Shown here one piece after another: positions 8,351 through 15,857 of a stretch of DNA of 19,731 nucleotides (the stretch's first letter is position 1; each line of letters begins with the position of its first letter). The stretch is from JALJPB01 sp963933115 (lineage in GTDB: Bacteria > Pseudomonadota > Gammaproteobacteria > Enterobacterales > Alteromonadaceae). Where the stretch lies: NCBI GenBank assembly GCA_963933115.1, contig CAWVSL010000047.1, forward strand, positions 1-19,731. Direction: 5' to 3'. A program made the translations under genes and the position numbers. The notes beneath the pieces were generated by a model. It worked only from the letters and a program-made list of their open reading frames with translations. It ran no database searches and was not told the DNA's origin.

Positions 8351-9298
8351 TCACAAGGTTAACATTTTCTGTGTCGCCGCTATTAAATGATGTTTAGTGT
8401 TTTTTTCAACCGAGGCATGACCAGAGGCTTCACTAACTACTAATGTCGAACCAGAGAGTTGCTGATGTAATAGCCAAGCATTATCAAATGGGCAGACTAT
8501 ATCGTAACGGCCATGCACAATAGTTGTTGGTATATCCTGAATTTTATCGCAATTATCTAGAATTTGATTATCCGTTAAAAAGCAATTATTGACCATAAAG
8601 TGGGCTTCATGGCGGGCAAGTGTCCATGCAGACTCATCATCGGTTGCGGCATCAACAAAGGCTTGGTTGGGGAGCAGGGTGCAACAGCGAATTTCCCAGA
8701 CACTCCAAGCTTTGGCAACTTTCATCGCCAGCTTTTTATCTTCCCCTACCATGATATTATACGCGCCTTCTACACCTCCATCTTTTTGATTATCAGGCAA
8801 TGCTGATAAATACTCTTGCCAGTAATCTGGATAGAGTCGTGTTGCACCACCACCTGAAAATGTCCAGTTGGTATCAATACCTCGAGCAAGAAAAATACCA
8901 CGTAATACTAAGCTTTTAACTTTAGCGGCATGAGCTTGAGCATAAACCAATGAAAGAGTAGAGCCCCATGAGCCACCAAAGACATGCCAGTCGGTAATAT
9001 TGAGCGTTTGTCGAATCTTTTCAATATCATTAACTAAAAGAGATGTTTCATTATTTTCTATGCAGCCATGTGGCAATGAACGTCCACATCCTCGTTGATC
9101 AAATAAAATAATATGATATTTTTGAGGATCAAAAAAACGGCGATCATTTTTAGAACAGCCTCCGCCTGGACCACCATGAATAAATAATACTGGTTGGCCG
9201 TCAGGGTTACCGCATTGTTCAATATAAATCTGGTGCTGGTGATCAACACTGAGTAAGAAATTGTTAAAGGGGATTATCTCAGGGTAAAACTCATGCAT
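8351..9298 (-). CDS. pip: Proline iminopeptidase (prolyl aminopeptidase, family S33)
   Basis: A cytosolic alpha/beta hydrolase that removes N-terminal proline from peptides. From the chosen start it has 315 residues, the family norm (about 313-320). It shows the oxyanion motif HGGPGGG (41-47), LFDQRGCGRS, the nucleophile Ser110 in GGSWGS, WSVWE, Asp266 in HGRYDIVCP and His294 in SGHAS. The frame is open up to an ATG at 9385, which would add 29 residues. I prefer 9298 because the family normally begins a few residues before the YPEI-like segment, and a GAG lies 6 bases before this ATG, while the upstream ATG has no ribosome site and the extra residues look unconserved. Annotation pipelines may choose 9385. 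It is transcribed alone, convergent with the pseudouridine synthase gene. Confidence 0.9.
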   Translation of the reverse strand: MHEFYPEIIPFNNFLLSVDHQHQIYIEQCGNPDGQPVLFIHGGPGGGCSKNDRRFFDPQKYHIILFDQRGCGRSLPHGCIENNETSLLVNDIEKIRQTLNITDWHVFGGSWGSTLSLVYAQAHAAKVKSLVLRGIFLARGIDTNWTFSGGGATRLYPDYWQEYLSALPDNQKDGGVEGAYNIMVGEDKKLAMKVAKAWSVWEIRCCTLLPNQAFVDAATDDESAWTLARHEAHFMVNNCFLTDNQILDNCDKIQDIPTTIVHGRYDIVCPFDNAWLLHQQLSGSTLVVSEASGHASVEKNTKHHLIAATQKMLTL

Positions 9299-9504
9299 GG
9301 CTTGCTCAATAGTCGGTATTATTATTGATGGATATTGAGATGAGATTGTTAAATAGTCAAGATAAACATGCGGGCGGGCAGTCATTTGACTTGAGCGTTA
9401 GACAGTGGCTTGTAAACCATTAAATAAGTTGTAAAAGTGGTAATCTGATTTATACCGTAAATAACCGCTGATCTGAATCACTAATCAATACATCGCTATT
9501 AGGG

Positions 9505-10335
9505 TCATTGTCTATGATTGATCACCAAAGACATTAATTTGGCAATAACGGTGGATGATCTATTATAGGCAAAGACAATTTCACGCATTAATTTCAAGCC
9601 TTCAATTTCACGGAAAACAATGTCTGATTTATTCAATACTTCGGGATGTGCGGGAACCAGTGCGCAACCTAAGCCAGCATGAACAAGACCAAGAGCGTAA
9701 TCGATAGTTTGTATTTTTGCCCTTATATCGACAGTAAAACCAGCGAGGTTTAAGGTGTCAGTTAAAATGTTCCAAGCGGTACAAGGGTTGCGGTGAATAA
9801 AGGGAAGACCATCAAGGTCGGCTAAGGTGATATTTTCTTTTAATGACAATACGTGATTATAGGGTAGGGCAAGTTTATAATCTTCTTGCCATAGCGAGAT
9901 AAAGAGTTCTTTATCAGCTAATTCTTCTTTGATAATAATCCGAGCATCACATGTTTCAGTCGGTGATACTAATGTCAATTCCATCTGATCTTGGGAGGCG
10001 GTGAAGTCTTTTAATAAGACGCTCATTCGCTCAACACCTAGCCCTTTAGTGACGCCTAAATAAAAAGGCTGTTTAACGCTTTGATCGGTAAATAAAGTTT
10101 TTATTGCATCAGCTTGGCCAAGTAGTTGTTTAGCTAAGGGATATAAACGTTCACCGGTATCACTTGGTTTTACGCCTCGGGCATGTCGAATAAATAATTG
10201 TCTTGTTAGGGTTTGTTCAAGCTGTGATATGGCCGACGAAATTGACGGCTGAGCAACAAAGCATAACTTTGCTGCAGCACTGAAACTTTGCTGCTCATAG
10301 ACAGTGACAAAATATTTTAGACTGCGTAAATCCAC
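9505..10335 (-). CDS. LysR-family transcriptional regulator, divergent from gcdH
   Basis: A DNA-binding regulator of 276 residues, slightly short for LysR proteins (about 290-300). The N-terminal winged helix-turn-helix is clear: LRSLKYFVTVYEQQSFSAAA (3-22), then AQPSISSAISQLEQTL and an LF-R-HARGVKPSDTG stretch. The rest is the periplasmic-binding-protein-like effector domain. The start is GTG (10335); it gives the classic LysR beginning and there is no other start before the HTH, although the ribosome site is poor. It is divergent from the glutaryl-CoA dehydrogenase gene, the usual arrangement for a LysR regulator and its target, so the gcdH-E1-acyltransferase cluster is the likely regulon. 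The effector is unknown; an acyl-CoA or 2-oxo acid intermediate would fit. Confidence 0.9.
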   Translation of the reverse strand: MDLRSLKYFVTVYEQQSFSAAAKLCFVAQPSISSAISQLEQTLTRQLFIRHARGVKPSDTGERLYPLAKQLLGQADAIKTLFTDQSVKQPFYLGVTKGLGVERMSVLLKDFTASQDQMELTLVSPTETCDARIIIKEELADKELFISLWQEDYKLALPYNHVLSLKENITLADLDGLPFIHRNPCTAWNILTDTLNLAGFTVDIRAKIQTIDYALGLVHAGLGCALVPAHPEVLNKSDIVFREIEGLKLMREIVFAYNRSSTVIAKLMSLVINHRQ

Positions 10336-10360
10336 GAATAATTAGGCTCTAAGGTTAATA

Positions 10361-10376
10361 ATTATTCGATTATAAT
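10361..10376. promoter_or_regulatory. Possible LysR-type operator between lysR and gcdH
   Basis: ATTAT-TCGATT-ATAAT is a 16-base interrupted dyad, and T-N11-A, the general LysR motif, is contained in it. It lies 25 bases before the lysR start and about 130 before gcdH. AT-rich dyads are common here, so support is limited to position and form. Confidence 0.25.
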
Positions 10377-10503
10377 ATCTGTTATAGTTAAAAGCTATGG
10401 CTAGTAAAGAAAATTGGTATTTTAACTCTGGCTAGGTTTTTTATATTATCTTATCAATAATAAAATACTCTTTGATATTTTTTAATAAATTAAGGTGCTC
10501 AAC

Positions 10504-11688
10504 ATGTCAAAAAAAAACGGTCCTAGCTTTAATTGGCAAGATCCATTATCACTTGATTCCTTATTGACTGAAGAGGAACGTATGATACGCGATAGTGCGC
10601 ATCAATATTGCCAAGAGAAGTTAATGCCGCGGATTTTAGAAGCTAATCGCCATGAAAAGTTTGATGTTGAGATCATGAAAGAATTAGGCGCTTTAGGTCT
10701 ATTAGGTGCAACGATTCCGGAAAAATATGGCTGTGCAGGTGTTAACTATGTCGTTTATGGCTTAGTCGCACGAGAAGTTGAACGTGTTGACAGTGGCTAT
10801 CGAAGTGCGATGAGTGTGCAATCATCATTAGTGATGCATCCTATCTACGCTTATGGCAGTGAAGAGCAACGGATGAAATACCTACCGAAGTTAGCGACCG
10901 GTGAATATATCGGTTGTTTTGGTTTAACTGAACCTAACTCAGGTTCAGACCCTGCGAGTATGCTAACCAAAGCGACAGTAGTTGACGGTGGTTACCGCTT
11001 AACAGGGACCAAAATGTGGATCACCAACTCACCTATTGCTGATGTTTTTGTTGTCTGGGGTAAGCTCGAAGGAGTGATCCGCGGTTTTATTCTTGATAAG
11101 GGCATGCCAGGATTAACTGCCCCTAAAATTGAAGGGAAATTTTCGCTCCGTGCGTCAATAACGGGCGAAATTGTTATGGATAATGTTTTTGTACCCAGTG
11201 ACAACATGCTGCCAAATGTTAAAGGTTTATCAGGGCCATTTGGCTGTCTAAATAAGGCACGTTACGGTATTGCGTGGGGAGCATTAGGTGCGGCAGAATT
11301 TTGCTGGCATGCCGCTCGTCAATATACTTTAGACCGTGAGCAATTTGGCAGACCCCTTGCTGCTACTCAGTTGATTCAAAAAAAATTAGCCGATATGCAG
11401 ACTGAAATTACCACTGGACTATTTTCATGTTTACAAGTTGGTCGTTTAATGGATGCCGGCACTTTAGCGCCAGAAGCTATATCATTAATCAAACGTAACT
11501 CTTGTGGTAAAGCGCTTGATATAGCTCGAACTGCTCGTGATATGCATGGTGGTAATGGCATCAGTGATGAATTCCATGTTATCCGCCATGTGATGAATTT
11601 AGAAGCGGTAAATACTTATGAAGGCACTCACGATGTTCATGCCTTGATTTTAGGTCGAGCACAAACAGGTATTCAAGCTTTTTACTAA
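10504..11688 (+). CDS. gcdH: Glutaryl-CoA dehydrogenase (acyl-CoA dehydrogenase family)
   Basis: An FAD enzyme that oxidises and decarboxylates glutaryl-CoA to crotonyl-CoA in lysine, tryptophan and related catabolism, passing electrons to ETF. It has 394 residues, normal for the family. Subfamily-specific stretches are RSAMSVQSSLVMHPI, FGLTEPNSGSDP, GYRLTGTKMWITNSP and the C-terminal NTYEGTHDVHALILGRAQTG with the catalytic base Glu373. The frame is also open to a GTG at 10495, but that codon lies within the AAGG ribosome site (10492-10495) of the ATG at 10504, which is therefore taken as start. It is divergent from the LysR gene. A 132-base gap with a hairpin separates it from the E1 gene. 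Its neighbours raise the question whether glutaryl-CoA or another acyl-CoA is the real substrate. Confidence 0.92.
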   Translation: MSKKNGPSFNWQDPLSLDSLLTEEERMIRDSAHQYCQEKLMPRILEANRHEKFDVEIMKELGALGLLGATIPEKYGCAGVNYVVYGLVAREVERVDSGYRSAMSVQSSLVMHPIYAYGSEEQRMKYLPKLATGEYIGCFGLTEPNSGSDPASMLTKATVVDGGYRLTGTKMWITNSPIADVFVVWGKLEGVIRGFILDKGMPGLTAPKIEGKFSLRASITGEIVMDNVFVPSDNMLPNVKGLSGPFGCLNKARYGIAWGALGAAEFCWHAARQYTLDREQFGRPLAATQLIQKKLADMQTEITTGLFSCLQVGRLMDAGTLAPEAISLIKRNSCGKALDIARTARDMHGGNGISDEFHVIRHVMNLEAVNTYEGTHDVHALILGRAQTGIQAFY

Positions 11689-11757
11689 ATTTTTACCAAC
11701 TAAAAAGTTCTCTTATTCAGTAAGGATTTTAGCAAAGATCAATCAATTCGACTCTAA

Positions 11758-11783
11758 ATCCCCCTTAATAAAATTTGGGGGAT
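11758..11783. other. GC-armed hairpin between gcdH and the E1 gene
   Basis: ATCCCCC (11758-11764) and GGGGGAT (11777-11783) pair perfectly around a 12-base AT loop. They are followed at once by the palindrome ATAACGTTAT (11782-11791). There is no T run after the stem, so it may be an intercistronic stability or attenuation element, or an operator, rather than a standard terminator. Confidence 0.45.
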
Positions 11784-11811
11784 AACGTTATTAATCGTAA
11801 TTTTGCCTTGT

Positions 11812-11815
11812 GGAG
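11812..11815 (+). promoter_or_regulatory. Ribosome binding site deciding the E1 start
   Basis: GGAG stands 5 bases before the ATG at 11821. The frame is open to a TTG at 11803, but the ribosome site lies downstream of that codon, so 11821 is the supported start. Confidence 0.7.
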
Positions 11816-11820
11816 TTTTC

Positions 11821-14073
11821 ATGATAGATCGTAATAAACTGGTTAGAGACAATTTTATCAATGCAGTTAATACTGAGACCTTGCCAACATCAGTTATTAC
11901 TCTCACACCCAGTGATGTTGGTTTGTCTCATACTGATGTTATTGATTTATTTGAAACTCAAGTGATCAGTCGCCACCTTGATTTACAATCACGTATTATG
12001 CAGAAAAAAGGACAAAGTTTTTATACCATTGGTAGTTCAGGGCATGAGGGTAATGCTGCTTACGCTAAAGCTTTTAGACCAACGGATATGGCATTTTTAC
12101 ATTATCGCAGTGGTGCATTTATGATCCAACGCAGCAAACAAGTGCCGGGTCAAACACCGATTTACGATATGTTGCTCTCTTTTGCTGCTTCAACAGGGGA
12201 TCCGATCTCAGGTGGTCGTCATAAAGTTCTGGGTTCAAAAACGTTAAATATTCCGCCGCAAACCAGTACTATTGCTTCCCATTTACCTAAAGCGATGGGT
12301 GCTGCCTTTAGTGTGCAGTTAGTTAAAAGATTAGCGCTTAGTGATGAGTTATCGCTAAATATGCCAGACGACAGTTTAATTGTTTGCAATTTTGGTGATG
12401 CTTCTTCTAATCATTCAACGACACAAGGCGCTTTAAATGCATCCGCTTGGGCCGCTTATCAATCTATTCCTATGCCAATTGTTTATATCTGTGAAGATAA
12501 TGGTATTGGTATTTCAACCGCTACACCCGAGGGCTGGATTGCGGCTAATTATAAAGATCGCTCGGGGTTAAACTACCTTTATTGCGATGGTTTAAATTTG
12601 CTTGATACTTATCAAAAAGCTAAGCAAGCAGAAAAAATTGCTCGTGAGCAAGGAAAACCCGTATTTTTGCACATGAGAACAGTACGGATTTTAGGCCATG
12701 CAGGCTCAGATACTGAATTTGTTTATCGTGAAATGAAAGATATTGAAGCTACCGAATTTAATGACCCACTACTTCATAGTGCACGAATATTATTAGAAAA
12801 TAATATTTTAACTAAAGAAGATATCGTTAAAATTTACCAAGAAGTTGAACAGCAAATTGCCCAAGTTGCAGAGGCAGTCGTTACCAAGGCTAAACTGAAA
12901 AATGCTGAAGAGGTCATGGCGAGCATTAACCCACCATTTTTGCCCGAAGCCATCAGCCGGCGATACCATCAGGTAGTGAGTGAAGAACAACGCAAAGCAC
13001 TCTTTGCTCATGAAACCCATAACCTTAATAAAAAACAACATTGTGCCAAATTACTCAATTGGGCATTGATGGATTTAATGGCTGAGAATGAAAACATCGT
13101 GATGTGTGGTGAAGATATTGCTCAAAAAGGCGGCGTTTATAATATTACTACCAAATTAAGTCAGCGATTTGGTAAAAATCGAGTAATTAATACCTTACTC
13201 GATGAGCAATCTATTTTAGGTTTAGCTATCGGTATGGCGCACAATGGTTTATTACCCATACCAGAAATTCAATTCTTAGCTTATGCTCACAATGCTGAAG
13301 ATCAAATTCGGGGTGAAGCCGCCACCTTACCCTTTTTTTCGAATGGTCAATTTAGCAATGCGATGGTTATTCGTATTGCCGGCTTAGCTTATCAAAAAGG
13401 CTTCGGTGGCCATTTTCATAATGATAACTCTTTTGCGGTATTTCGTGATATTCCTGGACTTATCATGGCATGTCCATCAAATGGTGCCGATGCAGTGGCT
13501 ATGATGCGAACCAGTGTCAAACTGGCAAGGGAACAACAACGCTTAGTCATTTTTTTAGAACCCATCGCATTATACATGACCAAAGATTTACATGATGAAG
13601 GTGATGGGTTGTGGACATCAAATTACTTGATCCCCGCTGATGATAATGTTGACTCGACTATGGTGATTAAGACCTTTGGTAAGGGAAAAGACCTTTGTAT
13701 TATCTCTTACGGCAATGGCTATTATTTGTCACGCCAAGCTGAAAAAATCCTTAATGAGCAAGGAATAAAGTGCCGAATCATTGATCTGTGCTGGTTAGCA
13801 CCGTTAGATGCAAAAGGCATTATTGAACAAGCGTTGCAATGCCAACACATCTTGATTGTTGATGAGTGCCGTCAAACAGGCTCTATTAGTGAAGCATTGG
13901 TGACTTTATTAGTGGAAGCACAAGCAGATAGTAATGAGAAGAAGATAGAGGTTAAACGCATTACGGCTAAAGACAGTTTTATTCCATTAGGTGCTGCGGC
14001 CTACCATGTATTGCCCTCAACACAAGTGATTGTTGATACGGCAAAAGCTTTAGTTCATAAGGACAATCAATAA
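11821..14073 (+). CDS. Single-chain 2-oxo acid dehydrogenase E1 (alpha and beta subunits fused)
   Basis: A TPP-dependent E1 component of the branched-chain type, which decarboxylates a 2-oxo acid and normally hands the acyl group to the lipoyl arm of an E2. It has 750 residues: an E1alpha-like half (about 50-350) and an E1beta-like half (about 405-745) in one chain. The TPP motif begins GDASSN (192-197) and ends in ICEDNGIGIST (Asp226-Asn227). The beta half has GEDIAQKGGVY, LLDEQSILGLAIGMA, PIPEIQF and GGHFHNDNS with His531 and His533. Deviations from BCKDH and PDH patterns: YRSGA where YREAG or YREHG is usual, and HNDNSFA where HSQSPEA is usual. There is no E2 or E3 gene beside it. It is coupled to the acyltransferase gene by a TAATG overlap. 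Pairing with gcdH makes a 2-oxoadipate-like substrate thinkable but unproven. Confidence 0.85.
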   Translation: MIDRNKLVRDNFINAVNTETLPTSVITLTPSDVGLSHTDVIDLFETQVISRHLDLQSRIMQKKGQSFYTIGSSGHEGNAAYAKAFRPTDMAFLHYRSGAFMIQRSKQVPGQTPIYDMLLSFAASTGDPISGGRHKVLGSKTLNIPPQTSTIASHLPKAMGAAFSVQLVKRLALSDELSLNMPDDSLIVCNFGDASSNHSTTQGALNASAWAAYQSIPMPIVYICEDNGIGISTATPEGWIAANYKDRSGLNYLYCDGLNLLDTYQKAKQAEKIAREQGKPVFLHMRTVRILGHAGSDTEFVYREMKDIEATEFNDPLLHSARILLENNILTKEDIVKIYQEVEQQIAQVAEAVVTKAKLKNAEEVMASINPPFLPEAISRRYHQVVSEEQRKALFAHETHNLNKKQHCAKLLNWALMDLMAENENIVMCGEDIAQKGGVYNITTKLSQRFGKNRVINTLLDEQSILGLAIGMAHNGLLPIPEIQFLAYAHNAEDQIRGEAATLPFFSNGQFSNAMVIRIAGLAYQKGFGGHFHNDNSFAVFRDIPGLIMACPSNGADAVAMMRTSVKLAREQQRLVIFLEPIALYMTKDLHDEGDGLWTSNYLIPADDNVDSTMVIKTFGKGKDLCIISYGNGYYLSRQAEKILNEQGIKCRIIDLCWLAPLDAKGIIEQALQCQHILIVDECRQTGSISEALVTLLVEAQADSNEKKIEVKRITAKDSFIPLGAAAYHVLPSTQVIVDTAKALVHKDNQ

Positions 14074-15146
14074 TGACTAAGGCTAATGCTATTATTCGTT
14101 TAACTAGTAAAAAAAAACAAAGAGCGGTAGTCATTTGTCCTGGTCGTGGTACTTATAATAAAGAAGAACTTGGTTACTTACAGCGGTTGCATAGCGATAA
14201 ATTATCACTGATTCAGGGGATAGACGATTTTAGACACCAACAGGATCAAGTCACTGTTACCGAGCTAGATGCAATGAAACAATATAGCATGCGTTTACAT
14301 ACCGCGGGTGAAAATGCTTCTGCGCTTATTTATGGCTGTGCTATGGGGGATTTTCAGGCGATAGATAAAGATAAATACGACATTGTTGCGGTAACGGGTA
14401 ACTCCATGGGCTGGTACATAGCACTCGCTGTTGCTGGGGTTTTAAATCCAAAAGCGGCCATTAAGCTTATTAATACTATGGGTTCGATGATGACTGATGG
14501 CATTGTCGGTGGTCAAATGATTTACCCAATTATTGATGAACATTGGTGCATTGATAGCCAACGAGTTGACAAGATAAAACTGTGCTTAGTTGAAGTAAAT
14601 CAACAGGCTGGTTGTGAGGTTCATATTTCTATAAAACTTGGTGGCTATATTGTATTTGGTGGTAATAAAACCGGATTAAAAGTATTGGAACAGCGACTAC
14701 CTTTAGTACAAGAGCGATATCCTATGCACTTGTTTAATCATGCGGCTTTTCATACCCCGTTGCTAAATGATACAGCTATCAAAGCGCAATCGTTATTGGC
14801 ACCTAACTTATTTAATAAAGCCAACATCCCACTAATTGATGGCTCAGGAAAGGTTTGGCAACCTTATAGTACTGATATTGACGCCTTGTATGATTATACC
14901 TTAGGCAGACAAGTGGTTGAACCGTATGATTTTACTAAAGCTATTGAAGTGGCAGTGAAAGAATATGCACCCGATAAGTTGATTATTTTGGGGCCAGGTT
15001 CTACTTTGGGGAGTGCTGTTGGACAAAGTCTGATCCAGCAGCAATGGTTAGAAATGAGTAATAAAAGTGACTTTATTGATTTACAAAAAAAGACCCCTTT
15101 TATTCTTGCTATGGGTTTAGCTCCGCAACGTAAATTGGTCGTGTAA
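14073..15146 (+). CDS. FabD-like acyltransferase (malonyl-CoA:ACP transacylase fold) with altered active site
   Basis: Resembles FabD and polyketide-synthase AT domains, which move an acyl group from CoA through a serine ester to an acyl carrier protein. It has 357 residues against about 309 in E. coli FabD. Visible motifs: CPGRGTY (22-28) in place of FPGQGSQ, the nucleophile elbow GNSMGWY with Ser111 in place of GHSLGEY, AVAGVLNP, the catalytic His227 in AAFHTPLL, and GPGSTLG near the C-terminus. The Arg that clamps the malonyl carboxylate in FabD (EMRG) aligns with Met136 (NTMG). Ser and His are kept, so it is probably an active enzyme, but probably not for malonyl-CoA. Its ATG overlaps the E1 stop by one base, indicating co-translation and a joint task. 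No carrier-protein gene is visible here. Confidence 0.8.
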   Translation: MTKANAIIRLTSKKKQRAVVICPGRGTYNKEELGYLQRLHSDKLSLIQGIDDFRHQQDQVTVTELDAMKQYSMRLHTAGENASALIYGCAMGDFQAIDKDKYDIVAVTGNSMGWYIALAVAGVLNPKAAIKLINTMGSMMTDGIVGGQMIYPIIDEHWCIDSQRVDKIKLCLVEVNQQAGCEVHISIKLGGYIVFGGNKTGLKVLEQRLPLVQERYPMHLFNHAAFHTPLLNDTAIKAQSLLAPNLFNKANIPLIDGSGKVWQPYSTDIDALYDYTLGRQVVEPYDFTKAIEVAVKEYAPDKLIILGPGSTLGSAVGQSLIQQQWLEMSNKSDFIDLQKKTPFILAMGLAPQRKLVV

Positions 15147-15366
15147 CCCATACGTTTTATTGTCAGGTTTGCAATGATTGAAAAAAACGTTCTGATCTTG
15201 GTCAATCATATTTTTCACAAAAAAAAGTAGATGTTTAAAGGGGTTTTTTCATTTATAGATGTATCAGGATTTTTCAATAATTTACTATAAATTAGCACTT
15301 AGCTAGCCATTAGATTAAACTACAGTAGAAGATCCAACAAACCTGTGTAAACATCTTGAGTAACAT

Positions 15367-15846
15367 ATGAATGTCGATAAAAAACAACAAGAATCTAATC
15401 TAATTCAAGTATTTAAAAAATTATTAAAAGAACAGTGTTACGGTTCTCAAGGACAACTTGCTGATGCATTAGCTGAGCAAGGTTTTGACAAGATGTCTCA
15501 AGCAAAAATATCGCGATTATTAGCGAAATTAGGCGCGGTAAAAACACGTAATACCAATAATCAAATTGTTTATATATTTCCTGATGAATTGGCTATTCCA
15601 CGATCAAAACAGTCTATTGAGTCAGTAGTTTCAGGTATTAAGCACAATGGTATGCAGATTATTCTAAAAACAGGTATTGGTGGCGCACCCTTAATTTCTC
15701 GTATGCTTGATAGCTTAGGAGAGCCAGTAGGTATTCTTGGTACCCTTGCTGGAGACGATACTATTTTTATCGCGCCGACGGATATAGACCGTATTGATGA
15801 AATAACCCAGTCTATTAGAGACTTGTTAGGCATTAAAAAAGATTAA
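15367..15846 (+). CDS. argR: Arginine repressor ArgR
   Basis: An arginine-responsive hexameric repressor of arginine biosynthesis genes and cofactor of Xer recombination in relatives. It has 159 residues against 156 in E. coli. The N-terminal winged HTH includes SQGQLADALAEQGF and SQAKISRLLAKLGAVKTRN (44-62). The C-terminal oligomerisation domain has ILGTLAGDDTIF (123-134) with the arginine-binding Asp130-Asp131. The ATG at 15367 has a GAG 6 bases upstream. I find no clear ARG box in the 220 bases before it, so autoregulation cannot be read from sequence. In many gammaproteobacteria argR is divergent from mdh; here its left neighbour is the acyltransferase gene, so that pairing is absent. It converges on topB with an 11-base gap. 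Confidence 0.94.
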   Translation: MNVDKKQQESNLIQVFKKLLKEQCYGSQGQLADALAEQGFDKMSQAKISRLLAKLGAVKTRNTNNQIVYIFPDELAIPRSKQSIESVVSGIKHNGMQIILKTGIGGAPLISRMLDSLGEPVGILGTLAGDDTIFIAPTDIDRIDEITQSIRDLLGIKKD

Positions 15847-15857
15847 TTTTTATCCTT

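Noticed and set aside
8328..8382. TAGCGGC/GCCGCTA repeat and nested AACCT/AGGTT spanning the 3' ends of the pseudouridine synthase and peptidase genes
   Set aside because: The long loop, short arms and lack of a T run make terminator function too uncertain, though some 3'-end role is possible.
15152..15190. ACGTTTT/AAAACGT pairing after the acyltransferase gene
   Set aside because: The arms are AT-rich, 25 bases apart and not followed by T residues; chance pairing is likely.
14894..15205. Minus-strand open frame over the end of the acyltransferase gene
   Set aside because: It is antisense to a well-supported gene, has no recognisable protein features and no promoter; a shadow of coding sequence.
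15570..15833. Minus-strand open frame inside argR
   Set aside because: It lies antisense to conserved ArgR coding sequence and has no independent support.
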